DNA of 36,239 nt, from NCBI GenBank assembly GCA_021163105.1, contig JAGGXJ010000128.1, positions 1 to 36,239 of the forward strand, in the 5' to 3' direction. Source of the DNA: Syntrophobacterales bacterium. Lineage in GTDB: Bacteria; Desulfobacterota; Syntrophia; Syntrophales; UBA2210. This document shows positions 16,219 through 24,641 of this stretch, in pieces. The position numbers were made by a program, and so were the translations under genes. How positions within the stretch are numbered: the stretch's first letter is position 1; each line of letters begins with the position of its first letter. The notes below the pieces were generated by a model that saw only the letters and a program-made list of their open reading frames with translations, was not told the DNA's origin and did no database searches.

Positions 16219-18111
16219 CTACTCCCCGCAACCCATCTCCTCCGCTGCTCTGGTAATATCGTCAAGTACCGATGCATCTTCGATGGTTGAAGGAATTGAA
16301 TAGTTTTCTCCATCTACTATCTTGCGCATGGTTCCTCTTAAAATTTTTCCTGAACGGGTCTTTGGCAGGGCATCTACAAACGCACATTTTCTGAAACAGG
16401 CAATGGCCCCGAGATCAGAGCGAACCATTTGCACCAGTTCCTCTGCCATTTTATCCTGATCGCGATTCACGCCGGCCTTTAAAACAGCAAAGCCGACAGG
16501 CACCTGACCTTTAAGCTGGTCGTTTGCTCCAAGAACGGCACACTCCGCCACATCTCTGTGCCTGGCAATAATTTCTTCCATGGCGCCGGTGGAGAGCCTG
16601 TGGCCTGCCACATTAATGACATCATCCACGCGACCCATGATAAAAAGATAATCGTCTTCGTCTATATAGCCGCCATCGCCTGTAACATAAAAGCCGGGTA
16701 TTTCCGTAACATACTCAAGAAAACGCTTGTCATCGTTCCATAGTGTAGGCAGGCATCCGGGAGGAAGGGGAAGCTTGATAACCACGTATCCTTCCTGTCC
16801 GCGCGGAAGCTCATTGCCCTCGGCATCCACAATCTGTACATTGTAACCTGGGATAGCCTTGGTGGGAGATCCCGCTTTAACGGGAAACGGTTCGAGCCCC
16901 ATACAGTTGCCGGCAATACCCCACCCGGTTTCCGTCTGCCACCAGTGATCGATAACGGGTATGCCCAGTAAACTGCTTGCCCAGTCATACGTATCGGGAT
17001 CAAGCCTTTCACCTGCCAGAAAAAGATATTTCAGCGATTTGATATTATATTTCTTTAGATAAACGCCTTCAAAATCTTCTTTCTTGATTGCCCGAAATGC
17101 CGTCGGCGCCGTAAAGAGAACAGAGACACCATGCTCGGAAATGACCCGCCAGAAGGCGCCCGGATCCGGTGTTCCAACAGGTTTCCCCTCATAAAGAACG
17201 GTTGTGCATCCCGTTAGCAGGGGCGCGTAGACGATATATGAATGACCGACAACCCAGCCGACATCCGATGCCGCCCAGTAAACTTCACCCGGTTTTATAT
17301 CGTAGAGATATTTCATGGACCATTTCAGGGCAACGGCATACCCCCCATTATCCCGCATGACCCCCTTTGGTTTTCCTGTTGTTCCGGATGTGTAGAGGAT
17401 ATAAAGCGGATCCGTCGCGGATACTGTGACGCAATCTGCGGGATGTGCCTTTTTTATTTCTTTTTCCCAGTCAAAATCACGGTTCGGAACCAGCGAAGAT
17501 TCAGCCTGTGGTCGCTGGAATATTATGCATTTTTCCGGCTTATGATCGGCAATCTGAATTGCCTCATCCAGAAGCGGCTTATAGGGAATAACCTTTTTCC
17601 CTTCAATGCCGCACGACGCTGAAACAATAAGCTTGGGTTTGGCATCATCGATGCGGATGGCCAGCTCATTCGGAGCAAATCCGCCGAATACAACCGAATG
17701 AACGGCGCCGAGTCTTGCGCAGGCAAGCATCGCAACCACCGCCTCCGGAATCATCGGCATATAAATAATTACGGTGTCTCCCTTTGTGACACCAAAACCG
17801 CTCAGCACACCGGCAAACCTTGATACCTTTTCCAGAAGTTCTCTATAGCTGATTTTCCTTATAGTTTTTGTCACCGGACTGTCATAGATAACTGCCGTTT
17901 GATCACCCCGGCCATTTTCGACATGATAATCCAGAGCATTATAGCAGGTGTTAAGCTCTCCTCCCGTAAACCATCGATAAAAAGGTTTACGGCTGTCATC
18001 CAGAACCCTGTCCCACTTCTTTACCCACTGAACTTTCTCCGCCGCCATCCCCCAGAAAATCTCCGGGTCATTAATGGATTGTTCATAAAACCCTGAATAC
18101 CTGTCTGACAT
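16219..18111 (-). CDS. Propionyl-CoA synthetase (AMP-forming), PrpE-like
   Basis: This 630-residue ANL-superfamily acyl-CoA synthetase has the phosphate loop TSGTTGKPKG at 241-250 followed by VMRDNGGYAV, a hallmark I associate with PrpE/ACSS3 rather than Acs. It then has WAASDVGWVVGHSYIVYAPLL, and HWWQTETGW as adenylate motif. The catalytic Lys is in SGKILRGTMRK (about residue 589). It activates propionate (or acetate) to the CoA ester with ATP. AGGAGG lies 10 nt before the ATG. Its neighbours, epimerase, mutase and MeaB, make propionate the likely substrate. Lys589 could be controlled by acetylation, as in other ANL enzymes (family knowledge, not visible here). Confidence 0.9.
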   Translation of the reverse strand: MSDRYSGFYEQSINDPEIFWGMAAEKVQWVKKWDRVLDDSRKPFYRWFTGGELNTCYNALDYHVENGRGDQTAVIYDSPVTKTIRKISYRELLEKVSRFAGVLSGFGVTKGDTVIIYMPMIPEAVVAMLACARLGAVHSVVFGGFAPNELAIRIDDAKPKLIVSASCGIEGKKVIPYKPLLDEAIQIADHKPEKCIIFQRPQAESSLVPNRDFDWEKEIKKAHPADCVTVSATDPLYILYTSGTTGKPKGVMRDNGGYAVALKWSMKYLYDIKPGEVYWAASDVGWVVGHSYIVYAPLLTGCTTVLYEGKPVGTPDPGAFWRVISEHGVSVLFTAPTAFRAIKKEDFEGVYLKKYNIKSLKYLFLAGERLDPDTYDWASSLLGIPVIDHWWQTETGWGIAGNCMGLEPFPVKAGSPTKAIPGYNVQIVDAEGNELPRGQEGYVVIKLPLPPGCLPTLWNDDKRFLEYVTEIPGFYVTGDGGYIDEDDYLFIMGRVDDVINVAGHRLSTGAMEEIIARHRDVAECAVLGANDQLKGQVPVGFAVLKAGVNRDQDKMAEELVQMVRSDLGAIACFRKCAFVDALPKTRSGKILRGTMRKIVDGENYSIPSTIEDASVLDDITRAAEEMGCGE

Positions 18112-18255
18112 AAACTGATTACCTCCTGCCTGATTTTTTACGCCCTAAAACTGAGGGGAAGCGCTATTTACGGATGGAGCAATCTCGTTCAAGAACACGC
18201 GGGACACTGATATCAGTCACAGGGTCTGAAATGTTTTCCCCTGTTTTCTTAAGGC

Positions 18256-18660
18256 TCAGTCCCTCTGACACAATTCAAGGAGCACGCCTCCGGCAGCCCT
18301 GGGATGTATAAAAGCAATCTTTGTGCCACCCGCGCCGCGCCGGGGCGTTTCATCAATCAGTCCGACCCCTTTGTCCTTCAGTTCTTTAAGAGCAGCTTCA
18401 ATGTCATCAACTCTCAGCGCTATGTGTTGTATTCCCTCACCATTTTTAGATATATGCCTGGCGATCGGTCCATCCGGAACGGTCGATTCCAATATCTCAA
18501 TCTCGGATTCTCCAACCGGCAGGAAGGCGGTTCGTACCTTCTGCTCTGTCACCTCCTCGGTTCCAGCTAATTCCAGACCCAATATCTGTGTATAGAAATT
18601 TGCACTTTTATCCATATTGCTGGTCGCGATACCGATATGATCCACGCACAAAATCTTCAT
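18256..18660 (-). CDS. mce: Methylmalonyl-CoA epimerase
   Basis: This 134-residue vicinal-oxygen-chelate protein has VDHIGIAT at residues 5-12 (metal-ligating His), the mid-protein EGIQHIALRVDDI and the C-terminal VLLELCQ (metal-ligating Glu). It converts (S)- to (R)-methylmalonyl-CoA for the mutase. I start at 18660 because AAGGAG precedes that ATG by 7 nt; the 21 extra residues in the track version (MSACCIKWFD...) have no family counterpart. It is first in the minus-strand propionate cluster and divergent from the kor operon. Confidence 0.93.
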   Translation of the reverse strand: MKILCVDHIGIATSNMDKSANFYTQILGLELAGTEEVTEQKVRTAFLPVGESEIEILESTVPDGPIARHISKNGEGIQHIALRVDDIEAALKELKDKGVGLIDETPRRGAGGTKIAFIHPRAAGGVLLELCQRD

Positions 18661-18900
18661 ATAAAATCTCCTTAAAATAGAGTTGTCCCACGGGTCAAAC
18701 CACTTGATGCAACAAGCACTCATTCTACTTCCGTATTACTACCACAATGGATTTAACAGACAAAGCAATTTTTGTAATGAAAAAGGATATTTTTTGCTTG
18801 ACCTTACATAATGTATGGTAAGATAACGATGTTGGAAGAGATAATGGAATAAACAAAAATAATAGTTGGCAAGACTTTTTAATTTGATAGAGAATACGTC
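18661..18900. other. Divergent intergenic region between mce and the kor operon
   Basis: The 240-bp space must hold promoters for both directions. A plus-strand candidate is listed separately. On the minus strand only TTGACC without a convincing -10 box is seen near the epimerase gene. Confidence 0.4.
18798..18826 (+). promoter_or_regulatory. Possible promoter with dyad upstream of the kor operon
   Basis: TTGACC is followed after 17 nt by AGATAA. The spacer holds CTTAC-N10-GTAAG, a dyad overlapping the promoter that could bind a regulator. The start codon lies about 75 nt downstream. The -10 match is poor. Confidence 0.35.
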
Positions 18901-19104
18901 ATGGATACGGAAACGGAAAATAGAAAATTGCCTGTTATCAAAAGAGACTGGTGCAAGGGTTGTGGAATTTGTGTTGAGTTTTGCCCACAGGATGCTTTGT
19001 CAATAGATGATATGGAAAAGGCCATACTTGAATATCCGGAAAAGTGTAATAGCTGTGGAATGTGCGAACTACGCTGCCCTGATCTTGCGATTGAGATGGA
19101 ATAG
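18901..19104 (+). CDS. korD: 2-oxoacid:ferredoxin oxidoreductase, ferredoxin-like delta subunit
   Basis: This 67-residue protein has two 4Fe-4S motifs: CKGCGICVEFCP at about 18-29 and CNSCGMCELRCP at about 48-59. That matches the small delta subunit that carries electrons from the TPP site to ferredoxin. The next three genes encode alpha, beta and gamma subunits in the common kor order. The ribosome-binding site is weak (AT-rich leader with GATAGAG). It lies 95 bp before korA, longer than the 3-bp gaps further on. Taken alone it could be a free ferredoxin; context favours a subunit. Confidence 0.88.
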   Translation: MDTETENRKLPVIKRDWCKGCGICVEFCPQDALSIDDMEKAILEYPEKCNSCGMCELRCPDLAIEME

Positions 19105-19199
19105 AAGATCCGGTTGATCTTTTTCTGATACCTGTATCCGGCTGAAAAGCAAGGCAAAGCTAAACCAGGCAACTGTTTAGTAAGGAGGCAATTTTCGAA

Positions 19200-20348
19200 G
19201 TGAAGAAAGATATCGTGTTTGTTCAAGGTAATGAAGCCTGTGTAAGGGGAGCTCTTTATGCCGGTCTTGATTTTTTTGCCGGTTACCCGATAACCCCTTC
19301 TACAGAGATTGCAGAGCTGCTCTCAGAGCATTTGCCTGCGAAGAAGGGAAAGTTTATTCAGATGGAGGACGAGATCTCCTCCATGTGTGCCATAATCGGC
19401 GCCTCACTTACAGGAAAAAAGGTTATGACCGCGACCTCGGGACCGGGGTTTTCCTTGAAGCAGGAGGCTCTCGGCTTTGCCGTGATGACTGAAACTCCAT
19501 GCGTTATAGTTGATGTTCAGAGGGGTGGTCCCTCAACAGGTCTTCCTACGAGTGGAAGTCAGGGAGATGTTATGCAGGCACGTTGGGGAATCCATGGAGA
19601 TCATGCTATTATCGTTCTAACCGCATCCAACGGCCAGGATGTTTTTGCAATGACGGTTGAGGCCTTTAATCTGGCGGAAATTTTCAGGACACCGGTTATT
19701 TTGCTTCTTGATGAAGTTGTTGGACATACAAGGGAAAGACTTGTGGAGCCGAAGGCAGGGGAGATCAATGTAGTAGAGAGGCTGAGAACGTCCGTACCGG
19801 AAGGAACTGATTATCACCCTTATCTGCCAAGGGAGGATGGTCGCCTTCCCATGTCTGATTTTGGAGGCACTCACCGACATAATATCACAGGTCTGGCGCA
19901 TGACATGTGGGGATTTCCTTCAAACAAGCCGGATGTTGTATACGGGCTGATGCATCATCTGGTGGACAAGATTGAGACTCATGTAAACGAAATCACAAGA
20001 ATAAAGGAATTCTTTGTTGAGGATGCGGAATGTCTTCTGGTTTCCTATGGGTCTGCTGCCAGAACGGCCCTTCACATTGTAAAAAACAGGAGAGCGCGGG
20101 GGGAAAAACTCGGATTATTAGAATTGCAGACCCTCTGGCCCTTTCCTGCCAGACTTGTCAGGGAGCGATGTTCTTCTGCGAATCACATAATTGTGGTAGA
20201 AATGAATATGGGCCAGATACTTGGTGAGGTAAAAAAGGCAGTCGAGAATCCTGAAAGGGTTTTCCTTGCCAACAAGATTGACGGTGGATTTATTACACCT
20301 ACCGATGTTTTGAATTTCATAAGAATCACCCAGGGAAAGGGAGTGTAA
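19200..20348 (+). CDS. korA: 2-oxoacid:ferredoxin oxidoreductase alpha subunit, KorA-like
   Basis: This 382-residue protein contains FAGYPITPSTEIAELL near residues 22-37, typical of the alpha chain of 2-oxoglutarate:ferredoxin oxidoreductase. SGPGFSLKQEALGFAV and DVQRGGPSTGLPT follow. The start is GTG at 19200 with AAGGAGG about 11 nt upstream. It pairs with the beta subunit, whose gene begins 3 bp after the stop. The complex oxidises a 2-oxoacid to the acyl-CoA with reduction of ferredoxin. The motif set favours 2-oxoglutarate over pyruvate or branched-chain 2-oxoacids, but this is by resemblance. Confidence 0.9.
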   Translation: MKKDIVFVQGNEACVRGALYAGLDFFAGYPITPSTEIAELLSEHLPAKKGKFIQMEDEISSMCAIIGASLTGKKVMTATSGPGFSLKQEALGFAVMTETPCVIVDVQRGGPSTGLPTSGSQGDVMQARWGIHGDHAIIVLTASNGQDVFAMTVEAFNLAEIFRTPVILLLDEVVGHTRERLVEPKAGEINVVERLRTSVPEGTDYHPYLPREDGRLPMSDFGGTHRHNITGLAHDMWGFPSNKPDVVYGLMHHLVDKIETHVNEITRIKEFFVEDAECLLVSYGSAARTALHIVKNRRARGEKLGLLELQTLWPFPARLVRERCSSANHIIVVEMNMGQILGEVKKAVENPERVFLANKIDGGFITPTDVLNFIRITQGKGV

Positions 20349-20351
20349 AAA

Positions 20352-21155
20352 ATGGCAGTCAAAGACTATATCAGAAAGAGATTTTTCCCTCATCTGTGGT
20401 GCCCTGGTTGCGGTCATGGAACTATAATGACTGCCATTATTCGTGCAATTGAAAACCTCGATTTGAAAAAGAATAACATGGTTGTAGTGTCGGGTATTGG
20501 ATGTTCCGCCCGTATCAGTGGCTATCTTGATTTTCATACCATGCATACACTACATGGCCGGGCTCTTGCCTTTGCCACCGGTGTCAAACTGAGCAGGCCG
20601 GAACTTACCGTACTGGTCCCCATGGGAGACGGTGATGCCTGTGCTATTGGCGGGAATCATTTTATCCATGCGGCGAGACGTAATATTGATGTAACGGCCA
20701 TTATCATGAACAACAACATCTATGGTATGACAGGAGGCCAATATTCTCCCTTGACGGAATACGGAGACCTCGCCACGACCGCGCCCTATGGGAATATAGA
20801 TCATTCCTTTGATGTAGTTAAGCTTGCAACCGGTGCGGGGGCATCCTTTGTTGCCAGGACGACAACCTACCACGTTAATCCAATGATAAAGATATTGGAG
20901 AAGGCCATTATGCATAAGGGGTTTTCGGTTGTCGAAGTTTTGTCTCAGTGTCCAGAGCAGTTTGGCCGAAGAAACAATATTCCCAGTGCAGTGGATATGC
21001 TCAATAGTTATAAGACCAATACGACTCCCATAGGGAGTAAGGAAAAGGAGAAAAATCCCGATCTCATAGAACGAGGTATATTTGTCCAGGAAGAACGGCC
21101 AGAGTACTGTGCTGAATATGACAAGGTCATAGAAAGGGCTTCTAAAGGAAGGTAA
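20352..21155 (+). CDS. korB: 2-oxoacid:ferredoxin oxidoreductase beta subunit, KorB-like
   Basis: This 267-residue TPP-binding subunit has WCPGCGHG near residues 16-23, GIGCSARISGYLDFHTMHTLHGRA, and the TPP/Mg motif GDGDACAIGGNH ending in NNNIYGMTGGQ. That is the pattern of KorB. It holds the thiamine diphosphate where the 2-oxoacid is decarboxylated. GGGAG at the end of korA serves as ribosome-binding site. It is 3 bp from each neighbour and clearly in one operon. Confidence 0.92.
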   Translation: MAVKDYIRKRFFPHLWCPGCGHGTIMTAIIRAIENLDLKKNNMVVVSGIGCSARISGYLDFHTMHTLHGRALAFATGVKLSRPELTVLVPMGDGDACAIGGNHFIHAARRNIDVTAIIMNNNIYGMTGGQYSPLTEYGDLATTAPYGNIDHSFDVVKLATGAGASFVARTTTYHVNPMIKILEKAIMHKGFSVVEVLSQCPEQFGRRNNIPSAVDMLNSYKTNTTPIGSKEKEKNPDLIERGIFVQEERPEYCAEYDKVIERASKGR

Positions 21156-21158
21156 CTT

Positions 21159-21716
21159 ATGGAAAGACGTAGAATTATCCTCTCCGGTTCAGGCGGGCAG
21201 GGTGTAATTACAGCGGCCATAATACTGGCCGAGACAGCTATCCTTTATGAAGGGTTGAACGCAGTTCAATCCCAGGCATACGGCCCTGAAGCCAGAGGTG
21301 GAGCGAGTCGTTCGGATGTTATCATTTCCGATACGGATATACTGTTTCCCAAGGTTGTCCAGCCAAACATTCTGGTGTGTCTTACTCAGGAAGCATATGA
21401 TAAATTCTCCGGGCTTATCCGACCGGGGGGTTTTCTCCTGACCGATAGCCACTATGTCAAACAGAATGAAAAGATTGATGCGAGGCAGATAGAGCTTGAT
21501 ATGTACACAGAAGTTATGAATAAAATTGGAAAGCCGATTGTCTTCAACATATGTGTGCTCGGTGTCCTGATTACCTTTATCAAACTTGTTAACCCGAAGT
21601 CTATTATGAAGGTGCTGGAGACAAGGATCCCTCCCTCTTTTTTACAGTTTAACCGGGATGCCCTCGACCTGGGAATCAAAATGGCTGAAAATTATTCAGC
21701 AAAGGTGGCAGGATAA
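21159..21716 (+). CDS. korC: 2-oxoacid:ferredoxin oxidoreductase gamma subunit, KorC-like
   Basis: This 185-residue gamma subunit opens with SGSGGQGVITAAIILAE (residues 8-24), a CoA-binding/Rossmann-like segment of this family, and has YGPEARGGASRSDVIIS near 46-62. AAGGAAGG lies just before the ATG. It completes the four-subunit complex. The 2-oxoglutarate/succinyl-CoA couple would join it to the methylmalonyl-CoA mutase product made by the neighbouring divergent cluster. A strong terminator follows 25 nt after the stop. Confidence 0.92.
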   Translation: MERRRIILSGSGGQGVITAAIILAETAILYEGLNAVQSQAYGPEARGGASRSDVIISDTDILFPKVVQPNILVCLTQEAYDKFSGLIRPGGFLLTDSHYVKQNEKIDARQIELDMYTEVMNKIGKPIVFNICVLGVLITFIKLVNPKSIMKVLETRIPPSFLQFNRDALDLGIKMAENYSAKVAG

Positions 21717-21741
21717 CGGACGTTATATTTCGCTCTTGGCG

Positions 21742-21795
21742 GGCGATTTGCCGGTAGTTTCTTTTACCGATAAATCGCCTTTCTTATTCTTGCCC
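21742..21795 (+). terminator. Intrinsic terminator of the kor operon
   Basis: GGCGATTTGCCGGTA pairs with TACCGATAAATCGCC (one mismatch, one G-T) over an 8-nt loop, followed by the T-rich TTTCTTATTCTT. Confidence 0.85.
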
Positions 21796-21893
21796 ATCCG
21801 GCATGTTCCGGAGATTGCTCCGGAAGGCTGTTCGTAAACAAATCTTTGTAATAATAATGGTGCGTTATCAGGCAGATTCCCGAATAAAAAGGG

Positions 21894-22526
21894 ATGATGA
21901 GAATTATGACCGGACAAATATTAAGAGAATTAAAAAATCACGCCCCTTTTACTCTCCTCGGTACAATTACCGGTATAGTAATTATGCTTCTCTTTCAGCA
22001 CGTACCCCACTCAACTGCTCTGAATATATTCTATGTTCTCCATCCGGCACACGTTGTTTTGAGTGCCCTTGTCACTGCATCCATGTACGAACTTTACAAA
22101 TGCGGAAAGGCCAAAGGTAAATGTAATATCTGGATTCTACTGGTTATTGGTTATGCGGGTTCCATAGGCATTGCCACAATAAGTGATTCTCTGATACCCT
22201 ATCTTGGTGAAGTTATGCTCAATATGCCTGACAGGGGCTTTCACATCGGCTTTATCGAAAAGTGGTGGCTGATAAATCCCCTGGCAATACTGGGAATAGC
22301 CGTAGCCTATTTCCGGCCGTCAACAAAGTTTCCCCATGCCGGACATGTTCTCCTAAGCACTTGGGCTTCACTCTTTCATATAATTATGGCTGTGGGTGAT
22401 ACATTGAGCTGGATGTCTTACATTGCAGTCTTTATATTCCTGTTTGTTGCCGTCCTGATACCCTGCTGTGTCAGTGACATTGTATTTCCACTATTGTTCA
22501 CGGGAAACTCAGAAAACAACAGTTAA
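21894..22526 (+). CDS. Conserved-looking polytopic membrane protein of unknown function
   Basis: This 210-residue protein has about five to six hydrophobic segments (around residues 20-36, 43-65, 77-95, 120-135, 150-168, 176-203). Polar residues that could bind metal are embedded in or next to membrane segments: LHPAHVVLSA, SDSLIPYLGE, FIEKWW, TKFPHAGHVLLSTWASLFH and IPCCVSDIVFP. I recall similar hypothetical proteins with these motifs in anaerobes but cannot name a family. A start at ATG 21906 is possible; neither start has a strong ribosome-binding site. It follows the kor terminator and converges on the KamA-like gene with only 4 bp between stops. Transport or metal handling is a guess. 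Confidence 0.75.
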   Translation: MMRIMTGQILRELKNHAPFTLLGTITGIVIMLLFQHVPHSTALNIFYVLHPAHVVLSALVTASMYELYKCGKAKGKCNIWILLVIGYAGSIGIATISDSLIPYLGEVMLNMPDRGFHIGFIEKWWLINPLAILGIAVAYFRPSTKFPHAGHVLLSTWASLFHIIMAVGDTLSWMSYIAVFIFLFVAVLIPCCVSDIVFPLLFTGNSENNS

Positions 22527-22530
22527 AACA

Positions 22531-24345
22531 TTAAAAATAATACAGCATGGAAAGATAATCGTTCGCATTCTCGCCATCCTCCTGGAGCCTTTTAAAATAA
22601 TCATAAATGGATACATCCGTATAGAGGTAGTCCTTGGCTGTTGTAAGTTTTGTCTCCCATGAATAGAATCTGTATACCCTCCGGCCATCGGGCAGTATCA
22701 TTACGACTTCATGATCCTGCCACGCCCTCAGATGTGATTTTCCCAGCCTCGGCACATTGAAGACCGGTTCATCTGTTCTGACAAGACCGGGCAGAAGCCT
22801 TCCCTCCTCCTTGTTTTCCTGTAATATTCTTGCTATGGGAACCCTGAAATCCACGGTTTCATCCTTACCCTGACAGTTAAATGTATAATAGGGATCAATG
22901 CCGCAGACCTTGAGCGTCTTCCGCAGGAAGGCCGTTTCAAATTTTCTGCTGTTGTAATAGGTAAAGACCTGCTGATTATAGACATTGATTCCCAGTTTTC
23001 TTATCTTTTTCACGGCATCCAGGACTTCTGGACATATTTCGGTGGGGTGTTCGATATGTGTAACGAGAGCGATTTCTCTTTTTCCCCACTCGTGGTATTT
23101 CTCAAGGATTTTAAGCAGGCCGTTATCTATTCTCTGGGGCAGAGTTACAAGCGTTCTGGTCCCGATTCTTATCCTGTCTATATGGTCTATCGCCGCGAAT
23201 TCTCCTATCAGCCAGTCAAGATACTTGTTGTTGAGTGTAAAAGGGTCTCCACCGGTTATCAGAATTTCTGAGAGGTTCTTATCCTCTTTGGCCCAGTTTA
23301 TCATTTCTTCCACCTTTTCCCTGGGCATCATGGGATTGTCGTCAATATTTGTTATCTCCCAGTTTCTCTGGCAATAAACACATATCTGCGGGCATGAATT
23401 GAACGGTTTCACAATAATAATCTGAGGATACCTGCGCGTGACTCCATCTATGGGACTCGTCGCATGTTCACCCATGAAATCCATGTCTCTTCCCTCCCCC
23501 TGATTTGCGAGGACATTGGCGCAATACCTGGGGCTCTGGATAACCTGCGCGCGAACAGCGCGATCATGTAAAGTCATTCCGCCTTCATTAAAAAGGGACA
23601 GGTAATGAGGCGTTATTTCGAAAGGAATGTGATTTTCGGTTGCCAGCCTTAACCCTTTCATTTCATCATCATTCAGTTTGACAAGAGCAGACAGTGTCTC
23701 AATGTCTTTGATGATATGTTTCATATGCCAGAGGTAATTCCCCCAGTCTTTTTCTCCGGCCCCGAAATAGCTCAGTATCTTATCTTTCAGTCTCTTTCTC
23801 TTTCTTACCAGCTTAGGATCCAGCCCTGTTTTATATCTTTTGAAATATCTTCTTATCATCGCTCCGTAATCATCCAGCTGGTCAGATCGTTCAATGGCGG
23901 CGGCTCTTCCCTCTTTCTGCCTCAGCAGCTCGTGGTTTTGAGAATGTTTTCCATATTTCCCCCTGATACCCTCCAGCAAGGCAACGTATTCCATCAAAAA
24001 ACTTTCACTTACCTTTTCAAGGGCTTCTTCCTCATTATTTGCAAGGTCATACAAAAGTTCCAGAGGCGAGGCCTGTGTCAGATGTTCATTTTCTGTCCGC
24101 ATTGTATTTGCGAGCACCCGGATACATTCCCTGGCATTTCTTCTCTCTACAACATTCAAATCCGCAAAGAGTGTGTCGGCCTTCATGTTGTACAGATCTC
24201 TTCCGAAACGATCAAGGTAATCGAAAAACACGTACCGTGCTTCTTCCACATGTCTGGCATTGCGAAGAATATCCTTGAATTTGGGCTCAGCCTTCCATAT
24301 CCTTTCGAGAAGCTCTTCCCTTGACAAATCAATCAATCTTTTCAT
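22531..24345 (-). CDS. KamA-family radical SAM protein (lysine 2,3-aminomutase-like)
   Basis: At 604 residues, this is about 190 longer than lysine 2,3-aminomutase because of a helical N-terminal extension (roughly 1-195). The aminomutase-like part starts at DWGNYLWHMKHII near 200. The radical SAM cluster motif is CPQICVYC (Cys318, 322, 325). RLGKSHL carries Lys536, 45 residues after Cys491, the same spacing as between Cys292 and PLP-binding Lys337 of clostridial lysine aminomutase. The substrate-binding aspartates of that enzyme (Asp293, Asp330) are replaced by Gln492 and Phe/Asn529-530, so lysine is unlikely to be the substrate. GAGG lies 7 nt before the ATG. It lies downstream of an amine dehydrogenase gene, with a mobile repeat in between. 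Confidence 0.85.
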   Translation of the reverse strand: MKRLIDLSREELLERIWKAEPKFKDILRNARHVEEARYVFFDYLDRFGRDLYNMKADTLFADLNVVERRNARECIRVLANTMRTENEHLTQASPLELLYDLANNEEEALEKVSESFLMEYVALLEGIRGKYGKHSQNHELLRQKEGRAAAIERSDQLDDYGAMIRRYFKRYKTGLDPKLVRKRKRLKDKILSYFGAGEKDWGNYLWHMKHIIKDIETLSALVKLNDDEMKGLRLATENHIPFEITPHYLSLFNEGGMTLHDRAVRAQVIQSPRYCANVLANQGEGRDMDFMGEHATSPIDGVTRRYPQIIIVKPFNSCPQICVYCQRNWEITNIDDNPMMPREKVEEMINWAKEDKNLSEILITGGDPFTLNNKYLDWLIGEFAAIDHIDRIRIGTRTLVTLPQRIDNGLLKILEKYHEWGKREIALVTHIEHPTEICPEVLDAVKKIRKLGINVYNQQVFTYYNSRKFETAFLRKTLKVCGIDPYYTFNCQGKDETVDFRVPIARILQENKEEGRLLPGLVRTDEPVFNVPRLGKSHLRAWQDHEVVMILPDGRRVYRFYSWETKLTTAKDYLYTDVSIYDYFKRLQEDGENANDYLSMLYYF

Positions 24346-24641
24346 AAGATCGCCTCACTTGATGTTTTGTAACCGTTCACGGTTTATAGTTGTCAGTTTA
24401 CGGTTGAAAAAACAGAGAATTGAAATCAACATCCAAAATACTTCGATCGTTGCATACTTGACAAACTCGTAAGAAGTCAAATTCAGATGATATGTCATTT
24501 CGACCGTAGGGAGAAATCTTATCTTTTCAATGGGTTGCGAAATAAAGATTTCTCGTTTCACTCGAAATGACAAGCCAAGGGGACTTTTTACAAATGCTTC
24601 ATACTTTATTGGAAAACTGTGAACAGTTACGATGTTTTTAC
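24346..24641. other. Gap between amine dehydrogenase and KamA-like genes, mostly filled by a mobile repeat
   Basis: The 296-bp gap contains repeat copy 2 (24464-24597) and AT-rich sequence. No gene is supported; the small ORFs lie in the repeat. Confidence 0.6.
24464..24597. repeat. MITE-like palindromic repeat, copy 2
   Basis: The inner arms begin TGTCATTTCGACCG and end with CACTCGAAATGACA, with AGAAATCTT and AAGATTTCT facing each other. The outer ends ACTCGTAAGAAGTC and GACTTTTTACAAATG are imperfect inverted repeats. Relative to copy 3, the two non-identical arms (ACCGTAGGG versus GTTTCACT) are swapped, meaning the core is in opposite orientation. Confidence 0.75.

Noticed and set aside
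15435-16256. Plus-strand 273-residue ORF opposite the second MBL-fold gene
   Set aside because: It is a shadow of the metallo-hydrolase; it has no motifs and no ribosome-binding site.
16185-16313. Longer start for the MBL-fold gene of the propionate cluster
   Set aside because: It would overlap the end of the propionyl-CoA synthetase gene by about 95 nt, and the extra residues lack family similarity.
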